DNA of 64,000 bases from an uncultured Kiritimatiellota bacterium (GTDB taxonomy: Bacteria > Verrucomicrobiota > Kiritimatiellia > RFP12 > UBA1067), in the NCBI GenBank assembly GCA_934621385.1, contig CAKTUI010000002.1:1-64000 (forward strand). The letters run 5' to 3'. Shown here one piece after another: positions 39,001 through 46,099 of this stretch. Position 1 is the stretch's first letter; each line of letters opens with the position of its first letter. Position numbers and translations under genes: made by a program. A model generated the notes under the pieces. That model ran no database searches and was not told the origin of the DNA. It saw nothing but the letters and a program-made list of their open reading frames with translations.

Positions 39001-42000
39001 CTCATCCCCCCGTTCGTCATCACCACGGCAGTTCTCGTCCGTCGGGACAAGCCCCGTCGCCGTCTCAGTGGCAATCTCAACAACCAACTTGAACCCATCC
39101 GCATTTCCTGTGTAACTGTTCACGGCATCAAAATAGACCACGCCAACGCCATTCGTATAAAAGGGCGAATAGACAGCCGCATCCGTCGTATTGCGGAAGA
39201 TGATATTACCGACCTCGCCATTGGCCGTCGTGCTGGCGGGGAAGGTTGCGCCTTCCGCCGATATCGCCTTAGAGGTTGGCGACCATGGCAAATAGTTGGA
39301 ATCCGCATTTGCCCTTGGCCCCGAACGAAACACATTACCAATCATACCATTCTCAATACGCCACAAGGCAACAACGGCTCCATCATCGGTCGTGCGATAC
39401 AGTGTATGACTTATACCTTGCCGCACAAAGGGGAATGCCGAACGAACGCCATGCGTTCCCGTGTGCGTCCAATAAATGGGATGCCCCGTGTCAGCCGTCT
39501 GCCAATAGCCCTGGTCGGTAATGGCCTCGCGCCCATTGCCGCCCGTGTCGTCGTTGACGAGCAGAATGCGTCCGCTCGCCGTCCCGCCAAGGGCCGCAAC
39601 GGACGAATGACCGAGAATCTCGTACTGCAACTGCCGCGCCCCACCATCAAGTGCATAGTCCGCACCCATGTCGGCCATCGTCAGAATCGCCGCGTAAGAT
39701 CCCCGCGTCAGCGGCATCGTCTCCGTCTCGGCCCCACGCGGCAACTTGCGGTAGGTCGTCTTGACCGAGCCGACCTTGAGCGCACCCGGCGTGATGACGC
39801 CCGGGGTCTCGGACTCGTCCCATGTTGTCTTTGAGAGGGACGGCTCCTGCGTCCAGTAGTTGATCCAGACGCCGTTGCTGTTCACGAGACCGTACCCCGT
39901 CGCCGCCGTCCCCATGGACAGGCCACTCGCCGCACCGGGATCGTTGCGGCTCAGCGGCTCAGCCACCTGCGCATGCCAGTACATCCGAATGGGACTCGCC
40001 CGCGTCACTCCGTCCGGCAGGCGCACGCGCATCGTCGACTCGCCCGCGACACTCCACGTCAAGTTCGAATATGCGAGCAGGATGTCGTCAATGGGGTCGG
40101 CCGTGCGCGAATAGACGAAGCGGAACGCCCCATCCTTCAGTCCGTCCGTGCAATCGTAGAGAAAACCCGGAAGCGACGCTTCGGAAATCGTGACATCCAC
40201 GCCCGCTCCCGCCGAGGCCGCATTCGTGACATCCACAAAATAGGTGTACTCGACCGATGGATTTTTCCACACACAGAACGCCGTCTCCGCCACGGCCTCG
40301 GACCAGTTCGTCGTCTCGGCAAGCGTCGCCCGAACCACATACCACCCCGCCGCCGTCGGCTTGGCGAGGCTCCAAGCCGTCTCGGTCTGCGCACGGTATG
40401 AGTAGACGATAGCAGCCACCGACCCATTCACCACGCGGGTGACGGACGGTTCGTTGGCCGTCGCACCCACCTGCCAGTCCGCCAACCGAAGGCCCTCAAT
40501 CGAATTCGTCGCCTTTGCAATCGTCCACGCGTAGGAAAGGGCACCGGTCAAACCGGTCGACCACTCGTAGTTGACGGCCTCCGTCGTATTCTTCAGAACG
40601 GCCGCACAGGTGTAGTTACCCGCATCCATCGCCTCGGGCGTACCCGTTCGGGTGTAATCGTCCGACTCCGGCAGTGCTATGCGCAGCTGACCCGGCTCGT
40701 AGGTGAACGATGTCGTGACGGTCGGCACCGCCACGACCTTGCGGGCGATGGACCACGGCACATCCACAACCTGCGCCGCCGCATCCGCCCAGCGGACATT
40801 CGTCGCGGCATACTTCAGGGTCGCCGTAAACGCATACGCGCCCGCATTGATGGCCGAACCGCCCGTGACCTCATAGAATGCCGCGTCCGACGGGACATCG
40901 TTCGTTACGCCCGCCTGCTCCGTTCCATCGTAAACGAGACCTTCGCGGGCCTTCGGCATCGACACAATCTTCGGCGCGATAGACCAGCTGAACGACTTCG
41001 GCTCCGTCGTCCCGTCCGTCCACTCCAGCCCCTCGTTCAAGGTGAGCGTAAAGGAATAGTCCCCCGCGTCCGTCGCCGTATCCTGCCCCGCCGTCACTGA
41101 ATAGAAGGCCCGATTCGGATCGTCGGGCTCACCCGCCGTCTGCGGTTCGCCCGTGAAGACCAGATCCGAGCGAATGGCCGGGGGCGTTACGCCCGCATCA
41201 AGATAGGAGGTTATGCGAACGATGAGAACGCCGTTGCCGCCCCGACCGGCCACGGCCGTCTCGTGCGTACCGCCGCCACCGCCGCCACCGCCAAGACCAT
41301 CCGTGCCATTCACAAGGGCAGCCTCATCAGCCGACACACTTGTGCTCCGTCCACCAAGTCCCTTGCCGCCACCGCCCTTTCCTCCGAGGCTCAGCCCCGT
41401 CATTGAGTAGTAAAAATTACCCGCGCCGCCGCCGCCGCCATAAAACAGGCTCGATCCCGTAATATCGCAAGAAACACCATCGCCGCCATTAGCACCACTG
41501 CTAGTCGATGTCGGACTCACGCCAATGGCACCTGCGCCGCCACCACCAGCTCCGCCACGTGTCTGAACGCCCGAACCACCTGCGTGGCCCTGTCCGTCAA
41601 CACCCGAGCCACCCGATTTCTCGATACGTCCAGTCATCATCGATCCGCCGCCACCCGAACCGCCAGGAAGGCCATCCGACTCAGCACCACCACCACCGCC
41701 ACCCTTAGCCACGGTGATCACATCGACCCCCGCCTGCTTCAGGGTGGTGTCACCGCCCGTCGCACCGGGGTTGCTGACGCTCGTGCCGCCCGCGCCCGCC
41801 GCACCACCGCCGCCGACGGTAATCGTATACTCGCCATTCAGCGTTAGCCCATTGGCGATGACGACACCACCACCACCACCGCCGCCGCCGCCGCCAACGG
41901 ATGACACGGTTTTCGTGACGCGTCCGCCGCCACCACCGCCGCCAACGGCGAGAATCCGCGCCGTAGCCGTCTTCGGTAGGGACAGTTTACCCACGACCGT

Positions 42001-42162
42001 CGGATCGGCATACATGATGACGAGGTCGCCATCCACCCAGTTCGTCGTCCCGCCCTCGAACACAACATCTTCCGCCAACCCGCCGGACGCGACAAGTGAA
42101 AGCCCCGCCACAACCGCCGCAAGCAGCGATTGCAGGGTTTTCGACGGTGCGAAAGGCTTCAA
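33004..42162 (-). CDS. Giant secreted glycine-rich protein with MBG-like and lamin-tail-like domains
   Basis: A 3052-residue protein with a signal peptide ending at about residue 30 (SGGLAED). Residues about 69-319 form a glycine-rich domain with runs of up to ten glycines. It is followed by three MBG/YDG-like beta repeats (about 320-560; ...VYDGTEQAGV..., AGAYAFTATLKY). The middle is long and beta-rich, with no family I can name. A lamin-tail-like domain lies at about 2490-2634 (AWINEVNWNDG, NQFIEICVPSGADMAGWRV). No membrane anchor or sorting motif is visible at the C-terminus. Only a TTG start (42162) fits, because no in-frame ATG precedes the signal peptide. It begins four bases after the pseudopilin stop, so translation is probably coupled to that gene. 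Confidence 0.85.
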   Translation of the reverse strand: MKPFAPSKTLQSLLAAVVAGLSLVASGGLAEDVVFEGGTTNWVDGDLVIMYADPTVVGKLSLPKTATARILAVGGGGGGGRVTKTVSSVGGGGGGGGGGVVIANGLTLNGEYTITVGGGGAAGAGGTSVSNPGATGGDTTLKQAGVDVITVAKGGGGGGAESDGLPGGSGGGGSMMTGRIEKSGGSGVDGQGHAGGSGVQTRGGAGGGGAGAIGVSPTSTSSGANGGDGVSCDITGSSLFYGGGGGAGNFYYSMTGLSLGGKGGGGKGLGGRSTSVSADEAALVNGTDGLGGGGGGGGTHETAVAGRGGNGVLIVRITSYLDAGVTPPAIRSDLVFTGEPQTAGEPDDPNRAFYSVTAGQDTATDAGDYSFTLTLNEGLEWTDGTTEPKSFSWSIAPKIVSMPKAREGLVYDGTEQAGVTNDVPSDAAFYEVTGGSAINAGAYAFTATLKYAATNVRWADAAAQVVDVPWSIARKVVAVPTVTTSFTYEPGQLRIALPESDDYTRTGTPEAMDAGNYTCAAVLKNTTEAVNYEWSTGLTGALSYAWTIAKATNSIEGLRLADWQVGATANEPSVTRVVNGSVAAIVYSYRAQTETAWSLAKPTAAGWYVVRATLAETTNWSEAVAETAFCVWKNPSVEYTYFVDVTNAASAGAGVDVTISEASLPGFLYDCTDGLKDGAFRFVYSRTADPIDDILLAYSNLTWSVAGESTMRVRLPDGVTRASPIRMYWHAQVAEPLSRNDPGAASGLSMGTAATGYGLVNSNGVWINYWTQEPSLSKTTWDESETPGVITPGALKVGSVKTTYRKLPRGAETETMPLTRGSYAAILTMADMGADYALDGGARQLQYEILGHSSVAALGGTASGRILLVNDDTGGNGREAITDQGYWQTADTGHPIYWTHTGTHGVRSAFPFVRQGISHTLYRTTDDGAVVALWRIENGMIGNVFRSGPRANADSNYLPWSPTSKAISAEGATFPASTTANGEVGNIIFRNTTDAAVYSPFYTNGVGVVYFDAVNSYTGNADGFKLVVEIATETATGLVPTDENCRGDDERGDEDPYYNLRGRWKPVAILPLVKDGTDEFVAQTRRTELDLLGFSGNGKADRFVRGCAEVNVRGPVRFRIRRSSVVVGTSGAAQAIDSYQSLLLLDNIIASPPAMYTDLAPFGHYDERKVGKQTLGQECALSIPFPSIFDTEVYARAKAQNVTTPDLPIDNTNFVASARLNYRWRYLNQRFSPARVEDEDRWESVFLDPEDGYRSIEPLKYPAAEGDIEFFYDLTLQAPFYAYQDYSGCGVAKPTGDYTEEIRHWTNRMDLTVLESTRLASGGTNWFVRLRNGTSNWASMRLVLEGGTGAVAGEYDMELTGDNTWRTLVLVPTNAEGVVSFHFEGFNELAAGATEIPADPEAVRWGVISSGTNAVPATGKLVLRGANDGLVPLDHVANYLEFKLNDRFATYAITRAEYQDFNHWNDAARDKTFKINYVETNSVDYAAMQTYKSDFSDWQLYAATNANWNETFSLADYTDPAYPKESLYQRTATPNGWTAQNVSWVFENLVTSNDVAKSGGMAAKLLGQGGGVIDFTNVNTPSGLDRITFRTHIGQSMTFDSFSYSVAALMDDNYTFHAPLSMSRDCKSDGDKIGDMAVGASVSLVAYYYPHVGCYELRLSRPYRGKTILLELYKWTYRGQASVSERLCYTYADASLWMSDADERSGTDTEIKRNKYYGAFISCGDRGGGTEIICGVATDPQKLNPTRPSSGFSGQSHVGLIYTDTDNPHLYGSYGVAAKDCPAQFVMPSYSALPLQDAVNVRAAVGAKDHFGKDTDGQTTIDINLTANDLQPVSDDIPTRKWAKVPGRAECFTNTTAGLLWSGLRTPTNLTQNLEVWLSPKGRQRWTRFAEVPVSGYAFVNTSSVLIHQTGTYDVRFKTADDQAVDVVIDDIIQYQWQAPNIEDAKFYEQGNYIYTQGIVQENVGARTREVLLQPSRAIAEEPVSLRSPLLSGLGKIAFTYRAADANAQIWVQVATNDVSRNLNTYNLSVAEGEGVGQWKTIRKYGPASAGFTGDDVLTTGGTGTKVIYLGWHNNDDRPIRGVFRLFVPTNVVKAAVARATVKDSTDLDYGRITITGMTVTDEPGLSERSWRGWNMRTIGDETDSERRMYLSDMTLADGEGYGLVCGLNNGIWPGDLETTDDEVRLRSGFPAVYSPTFKSPEGERRGIGTVTYRARLYEDAAQNGGGQIVGYGSTDPLRGVWVPIFTNVVTRSVFSNFTWSAGTETYYSIKLEVSSASLVSSVRPKDAPVDRVILDEVFVSEKVQPTLAFVYARPFRNNLMSTDPIGDILSANEQPLAGESWGVQAQLSLQQLADEVDLSRGMKVALSYYPQATPWGYNNWKDLAGATRDVELTQVGESTNLIFRSVGTSPRELVAPATEAGTIVQFMLKVTYYDHGGKAYETLMSSWAQPSWYHPVDLNGTGSGGYNSEDFNKYSAYTILDSVSPGRAWINEVNWNDGTAEESGEGRNKCVTNQFIEICVPSGADMAGWRVRLTDMNNHQFYMARFGSGLAATKTSSNATNGYEFVVIQSPATRDAGGMKDAAGRSVADGTWGSDFLDKGTLNYGEPYQFELIRPSGVIEHQFVLSGTNEWSDYVFGGIYDGTNLLATLNATNASPLRFYAGDELARRTDGRLFGSAGVIGGSADGNPAPGAAATWKSGLTFTPGHLNEGQIIPEDWLIHPNGTNAWVYLSVVGDHLSQVVEGETNRSAVVVVPQGSRTNVTYVAAPWYEMAALTVNGVTNAVNKPGVWTYTFAPTGTTYVIATEGPDHVLKNEFDLGDDNVYTPAVLNWLRENWPDKSPNDIQLARYKGLGEDDREGDLTLTHMYWLDIPAVTDSGTREWLLRGGMSGIEGEAHVIRRNYGGRDYTLTNRIVEVKLYLTNEVTGTVYAPERLQGVNNERSDTYTGGNWTSVTFKVRAQLNVNTNGANRGYLPLSSFTFGPGSFGPRGAANEFTSRIELIDPFSPASLGYSYGWGNHSNTNSFWFKWSIDTDLVPIAVPVLKALDVYDSTP

Positions 42163-42166
42163 AATG

Positions 42167-43150
42167 TTAGTAATCTTTCAGCTCCTTGTAGTTTCTTCCA
42201 TCAAAGGCAACATCCTTGCCCTCGCACAGGAGGGCCGTCAGCTGCTGGACACTCAGTTCGCCATTCTCCACATAGGTGATCTTCGCCACATGTCCGTCGG
42301 CATAGGCGATGTGACCGACGAAACTCCGTTTGCCGACCTTGTGGTTGAAGCCGATGCACTCGGGCGTCCCGTTCCAGCTCGAACCGTAGCTCTTGCCGCC
42401 GACGGAGGCCTTGTACTGCAGGGTGCAGTCCGCCTCATAGCCACTGCCGTCCTGCACGGGCGTCGTCTTGCCACCTTCAATCGTCCACATCGGCAACTCG
42501 GCGAACATCAGCATGCGGTCTGCCCGGGAGAGGTTCCCGAACCTCTGAGCCCCGCCGACCGCCCGCGATCCCTGCGAATAGTCGTAGCCGAACTTCGCAT
42601 TCATCACGTAGCTCCAATAGGGGGCCGTCATGTTCTGGTCGCGCCGATACCGCACGTGCGACGGGCATGTGTAGATGTTACGATTCTTGCCAGTCGCCGC
42701 CCAAATCGTCCCGTTCGTCAGCGCGTACGTCGCATCGTCCTCCGTACCCGTGCCGTAGAACGGACAGATTTCCACGGACTGGTAACTGGTCGGTGCCGAC
42801 TTGCCCGCCCGCTTGTTGAAGGGATCGCCGCGATTCGACAGCCAGCTGATCCAGCCAACCCACTCGTAATAGCCCACTTTCTTGCCCGTCGGGGCAACGT
42901 ACTCGTACGAGCCCGCCACCGGATAGTAGTCGCTGCGCATGGCCGTCGCATTCGCCGCCTGCGCCAGGCTCTTGAGGTTCGACAGGCACTGCGTGGCACG
43001 CGCCGAATCGGTCGCGCCACCGAACGAAATCGCCATCACGCCGGCCAGAATGCCGATGATGGCAATCACGACCAGAAGCTCAATCAGCGTAAACGCCGAC
43101 CGTGCGCGGTACATCGTGGCGCACATGCTGTCCGAATGAATCGAGGGCAT
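42167..43150 (-). CDS. Pseudopilin-like protein with prepilin N-methylation signal
   Basis: 327 residues. A type IV prepilin/type II pseudopilin leader ends RSA, with cleavage expected before FTLIELLVVIAIIGILAG (Phe20 from this start). The remainder resembles the DUF1559 / H-X9-DG pseudopilin class common in Planctomycetes, Verrucomicrobia and Lentisphaerae (GFNHKVGKRSFVGHIAYADG near the C-terminus). ATG 43150 has AAGGA five bases upstream and leaves a normal leader after the promoter; an ATG at 43168 and a TTG at 43174 would sit almost at the transcription start. It is co-transcribed with the giant glycine-rich protein, hinting that it helps secrete it or packs with it. Confidence 0.88.
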   Translation of the reverse strand: MPSIHSDSMCATMYRARSAFTLIELLVVIAIIGILAGVMAISFGGATDSARATQCLSNLKSLAQAANATAMRSDYYPVAGSYEYVAPTGKKVGYYEWVGWISWLSNRGDPFNKRAGKSAPTSYQSVEICPFYGTGTEDDATYALTNGTIWAATGKNRNIYTCPSHVRYRRDQNMTAPYWSYVMNAKFGYDYSQGSRAVGGAQRFGNLSRADRMLMFAELPMWTIEGGKTTPVQDGSGYEADCTLQYKASVGGKSYGSSWNGTPECIGFNHKVGKRSFVGHIAYADGHVAKITYVENGELSVQQLTALLCEGKDVAFDGRNYKELKDY

Positions 43151-43179
43151 AGTAATCCTTATTTTCATTGTCAACTTGA

Positions 43180-43208
43180 ATTATAGCATAAGTCTCCCTA
43201 CTGAGCAA
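43180..43208 (-). promoter_or_regulatory. Promoter of the pseudopilin/giant glycine-rich protein operon
   Basis: The minus strand has -35 TTGCTC (43203-43208), a 17-base spacer and -10 TATAAT (43180-43185) within an extended TGCTATAAT. Confidence 0.7.
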
Positions 43209-43240
43209 GAACCGCTTGTTCGTGGGCTCCGTCTATTCCG

Positions 43241-43395
43241 TGGTCCAAACCAGGCGCGGCGGTTTGTCCTTTGCCGCAAAGTGCGCAGAGAACTCAAAGA
43301 CACTGGAGTCCGTCACCCCCGCTCTCTAAGACCTGTGCGTCCCTTGCGGCTAAAACCTCCATCCCCCTTTTCCGTGTGCTCCGTCTATTCCGTGG
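43241..43395. repeat. Direct repeat copy A (about 150 bases)
   Basis: The sequence around GCGCGGCGGTTTGTCCTTTG (43254-43273) through CACTGGAGTCCGTCACCCC and on to CCGTGTGCTCCGT is nearly identical to 43931-44078, apart from small indels and substitutions. There is no reading frame conserved between the copies. The wording (TTCCGTGG, CACGGAG, TGCGCAGAG) is of the dispersed intergenic repeat type. Confidence 0.8.
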
Positions 43396-43429
43396 TTCGC
43401 TTCCCCAATAACCGCCGACTTCTCCGGGG

Positions 43430-43800
43430 AAACGCCTCTTTCCCTTCACGGAGACGGAATGTTTTCTCCGTGAAGACGCGGACTTTTCTTCACGGAGACA
43501 GCGGGCTGTCGCCACGGAGAACACGGGCCGTCGCCCGCGACAGAAAGGGCCGCGTCCACGGACACAACGGGAAAGCACTAAGGTGGTTTGCTCAAACCAC
43601 TAAGGTACTTTAATGAAAGCACCTTAGTGCTTTGGACAAAGTACCTTAGTGCTTGCCCTTTCTCATGCCGAAGCGCGCCCTTCCCCTTCACCAAGGCCGC
43701 CCGTCCTCTCCGTGGCGACAGCCCGTGGTCTTCACGAAGAAAACACTCTGTCTCCGTGAAGAAAAGTTCCTTTCTCCGTGGTGACTCCCCGCGCTCTCCC
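43430..43800. repeat. Large imperfect inverted repeat with central palindrome
   Basis: The left half, containing CTTCACGGAGACGGAATG and GGCTGTCGCCACGGAGA, is matched on the opposite strand by the right half, containing CTTCACGGAGACAGAGTG and the same GGCTGTCGCCACGGAGA. The arms are imperfect and about 150-190 bases long. The centre (43572-43654) is a near-perfect palindrome built from two copies of ACTAAGGT followed by two of ACCTTAGT. It would extrude as a cruciform or fold as a long RNA hairpin. No gene is visible in 43209-44081. Confidence 0.7.
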
Positions 43801-43930
43801 GCTTGAGCATCCGTTCGGACCACGCACGACTTTAGACGACCACGGAACATACGGAAGATGGCGGCCGTAAGGCCTTCCCCTCCTTCCGTGGACTTCAGTG
43901 TCCGCCATCAGGCGGATTCTGTGACTTCCG

Positions 43931-44078
43931 TGGTTCCAACCAAGCGCGGCGGTTTGTCCTTTGCCGCAAAGTGCGCAGAGAACTCAAAGACACTGGAGTC
44001 CGTCACCCCGCTCCCTGTGACCTTTGCGTCCCCTGCGGCTAAAAACCTCCATCCCCCTTCCCGTGTGCTCCGTGGTTG
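43931..44078. repeat. Direct repeat copy B (about 150 bases)
   Basis: This is the second copy of the element at 43241-43395, in the same orientation, ending CCGTGTGCTCCGTGGTTG (44061-44078). The two copies flank the large inverted repeat, giving a composite-element-like arrangement without any encoded protein. Confidence 0.8.
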
Positions 44079-44081
44079 ACT

Positions 44082-44119
44082 AAAAACAAAAAAAGGGCCT
44101 GCGGCAGAACCGCAGGCCC
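44082..44119 (-). terminator. Rho-independent terminator of the InlB-repeat gene
   Basis: The minus strand forms a 10-base-pair stem GGGCCTGCGG/CCGCAGGCCC (44110-44119 with 44095-44104), followed by a run of T residues (TTTTTTTGTTTTT). It is 24 bases after the stop codon and a textbook intrinsic terminator. Confidence 0.92.
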
Positions 44120-44142
44120 CCTTTTCAACGCTCAAGTTTCTC

Positions 44143-45699
44143 TTACTTCTGCTCGACCGCGCTGATGCCGATCTTATAGAAGCCCTGCGTACCCGACTTC
44201 GCCGGGACTGTCAGCGTGACCTTGTCACCCGCGAGCACCCAGCCATTCGCCGTGTACTCCGCCGCGTCCACCGAGGTAGCCGAGAGAACCGTGTAGTAGA
44301 AGCCCGGCTGTGCCGTAATCGTGACCGTCGCCTTGTTGTCATCGAGCACCGCATCCAGCGTCGTCGCGAGCTGCGTGTCCGCATCCGCCACGAGCGATTT
44401 CGCCGCCGCCGCCGTCACTTCCCAGGTCGCCGAGTAGGTGTCGTCGCCGTTGAGCGTCGCAACCGCCTCGAACTTCGCCGCATAGGCCTTGGCATCCGTC
44501 ACCGTCGAAGGAGTCTTGATGCCCGCCTTATTCAGGGCCGCCGTCGCCCCGTCCGCCGTCGCCGCCGACACCGTCTCGCCCGGCGCAACAGGTTCAGCCG
44601 GCGTCACAACCGCCTCGAACTTCGCGTAAATCGTCATGTTCGCGCTGATTGCCGTGGCCGGATCGAACGCAATCGTGCAGTCCACATCCGTGAACCAGCC
44701 CACGAACTTGTAGCCCTCAACGTCGGTCGTCGGCATCGACTCAATGGTCGCACCAGAGGCAACCGTGATGTCGTCCGCCGTCCAGCTGTCAACACCAACG
44801 GCCTGGAACTTGACCGTGTAGTTGACAACGCCCGGGGTGTACTGGGTGAACGAAGGAGCATCCGCCGCCGCGACGATCTGGAGGTCGTCGATGCTACCCG
44901 AACCCTCAAAGCCAACGGCCGAAAGGTTCTTAGACCCAGAAACCTCAGGGTCAATCATGCTGAAGAACAGCTGCTTGTTTGTGTAGTAGTAGGCACCCTG
45001 CTCCGTCAGGTCACTCTCAGGCAACCCACCCTCGTTAACGATGGATTTATAGTTCTCCGCCGTCGCCGAAGCAACTGCACCATCAACATAAACAACAAAA
45101 CCAAGATTCCCGCCTTCGGTAGCGGCCTTGAATGTCTTCACAGAGACACGCGCCCACTGCCCCGGCACAACCGGCGTGTCGAGCGCGAGCGTAACAGGTG
45201 TCGAACTGATTGCACCAAGGTCGTCCTTAATTGCACCACTCGTCACCATAAGGCTGGTCGTTCCCGCCGCCTCGTCGGACTTGAGCCACAGAATGAACTT
45301 GTCGCCAGCAGCAGCCGTCGGAGCCTCGTCGGTCGCCGTGAACTGGACGAGCGTATCGAGAACATACGAATTGGCCGCATCAACGGTCGCCACGCCCCCC
45401 GCTTCAGCTGCCAAATTGCGCCAAAGAGCCTTACCAGCCTCGGTCTCAAGCTTGAGGAACTGACTCTGCGCACTGCCAAAAGCCGCCGCCCGCGTATTCG
45501 CCGCCGGGTTGCCATATGTGTAGGCCACATTGCCGTCGCCGTACGTCCCGACCGTGATGTTCTCGTCGGCCGTCTCGGTCGTCCAGAAGCCATCACCCTT
45601 GTTGAAACCGTCCTCGAAAGACAGCTGCGTCTTCGTCAGATCGGCCCAGACGCCCGCCGTGAGCGCCGCCGTCATCGATGCAATCAGTAGTTTTTTCAT
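44143..45699 (-). CDS. Secreted protein with LamG-like domain and InlB B-type repeat
   Basis: 518 residues with a signal peptide ending AGVWA. Residues about 25-280 look like a concanavalin/LamG-type jelly roll (FEDGFNKGDGFW; FVVYVDGAVAS; GSIDDLQIVAA). A single InlB B-repeat-like module follows at about 290-365 (VNYTVKFQAVG ... YKFVGWFTDVDCTIAF ... ISANMTIYAKFEA). The C-terminal part is alanine/threonine-rich beta sequence ending FYKIGISAVEQK, which resembles the end of the 4027-residue protein (FYKVEVVDED). It is probably surface-exposed or released; the ligand is unknown. AGGAG lies eight bases before the ATG. It is a single-gene unit with its own promoter and terminator. Confidence 0.85.
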   Translation of the reverse strand: MKKLLIASMTAALTAGVWADLTKTQLSFEDGFNKGDGFWTTETADENITVGTYGDGNVAYTYGNPAANTRAAAFGSAQSQFLKLETEAGKALWRNLAAEAGGVATVDAANSYVLDTLVQFTATDEAPTAAAGDKFILWLKSDEAAGTTSLMVTSGAIKDDLGAISSTPVTLALDTPVVPGQWARVSVKTFKAATEGGNLGFVVYVDGAVASATAENYKSIVNEGGLPESDLTEQGAYYYTNKQLFFSMIDPEVSGSKNLSAVGFEGSGSIDDLQIVAAADAPSFTQYTPGVVNYTVKFQAVGVDSWTADDITVASGATIESMPTTDVEGYKFVGWFTDVDCTIAFDPATAISANMTIYAKFEAVVTPAEPVAPGETVSAATADGATAALNKAGIKTPSTVTDAKAYAAKFEAVATLNGDDTYSATWEVTAAAAKSLVADADTQLATTLDAVLDDNKATVTITAQPGFYYTVLSATSVDAAEYTANGWVLAGDKVTLTVPAKSGTQGFYKIGISAVEQK

Positions 45700-45746
45700 A
45701 TCGTTTACTCCTGTTCGCCACCGACACCTCTATCGGCGACGAGTAA

Positions 45747-45775
45747 ATCATACCAAAAATAATTTTCACCTGCAA
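45747..45775 (-). promoter_or_regulatory. Promoter of the InlB-repeat gene
   Basis: The minus strand has -35 TTGCAG (45770-45775), a 17-base A/T-rich spacer and -10 TATGAT (45747-45752), with a leader of about 40 bases. Between 45776 and 46040 I see no gene or further signal. Confidence 0.72.
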
Positions 45776-46040
45776 GGGGGGATTCGACTTCTTTTTGACC
45801 CCGTCCCGCCCCTCGCGCACCGGTCTCACCCACCCGTACGCGGCACTTTATGTTCCTCTCCTCTATATATGGGGCTACGGCGGCCCTTCAGGTCCATAGG
45901 TTGGGTTTTTCCCTCGGAGACACGGTCTTTCGTTCGGACTTGACGCGGTGCCCCGAGGCCGCCGACAAAAAATTTTTCCACGCCCAACCCGCACCCGCCG
46001 CGCACCCGCCGTCCAACCCCCTCGCGCTCCGCTTCCGCCC

Positions 46041-46076
46041 AACAAAAACGCACCGTCGGCCTCCGCCGACGGTGCG
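46041..46076 (-). terminator. Rho-independent terminator after the DUF1080 gene
   Basis: A perfect 12-base-pair stem (arms 46065-46076 and 46049-46060, sequence CGCACCGTCGGC) with a 4-base loop is followed on the minus strand by GTTTTTGTT minus its first base. It lies 24 bases after the stop and closes the possible long purL/transport gene run. Confidence 0.9.
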
Positions 46077-46099
46077 CCTTCGAGCCATTACTCCTCGGC

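Noticed and set aside
43241..44078. Possible CRISPR array
   Set aside because: There are only two long copies far apart, with no short regularly spaced repeats or unique spacers and no cas genes nearby.
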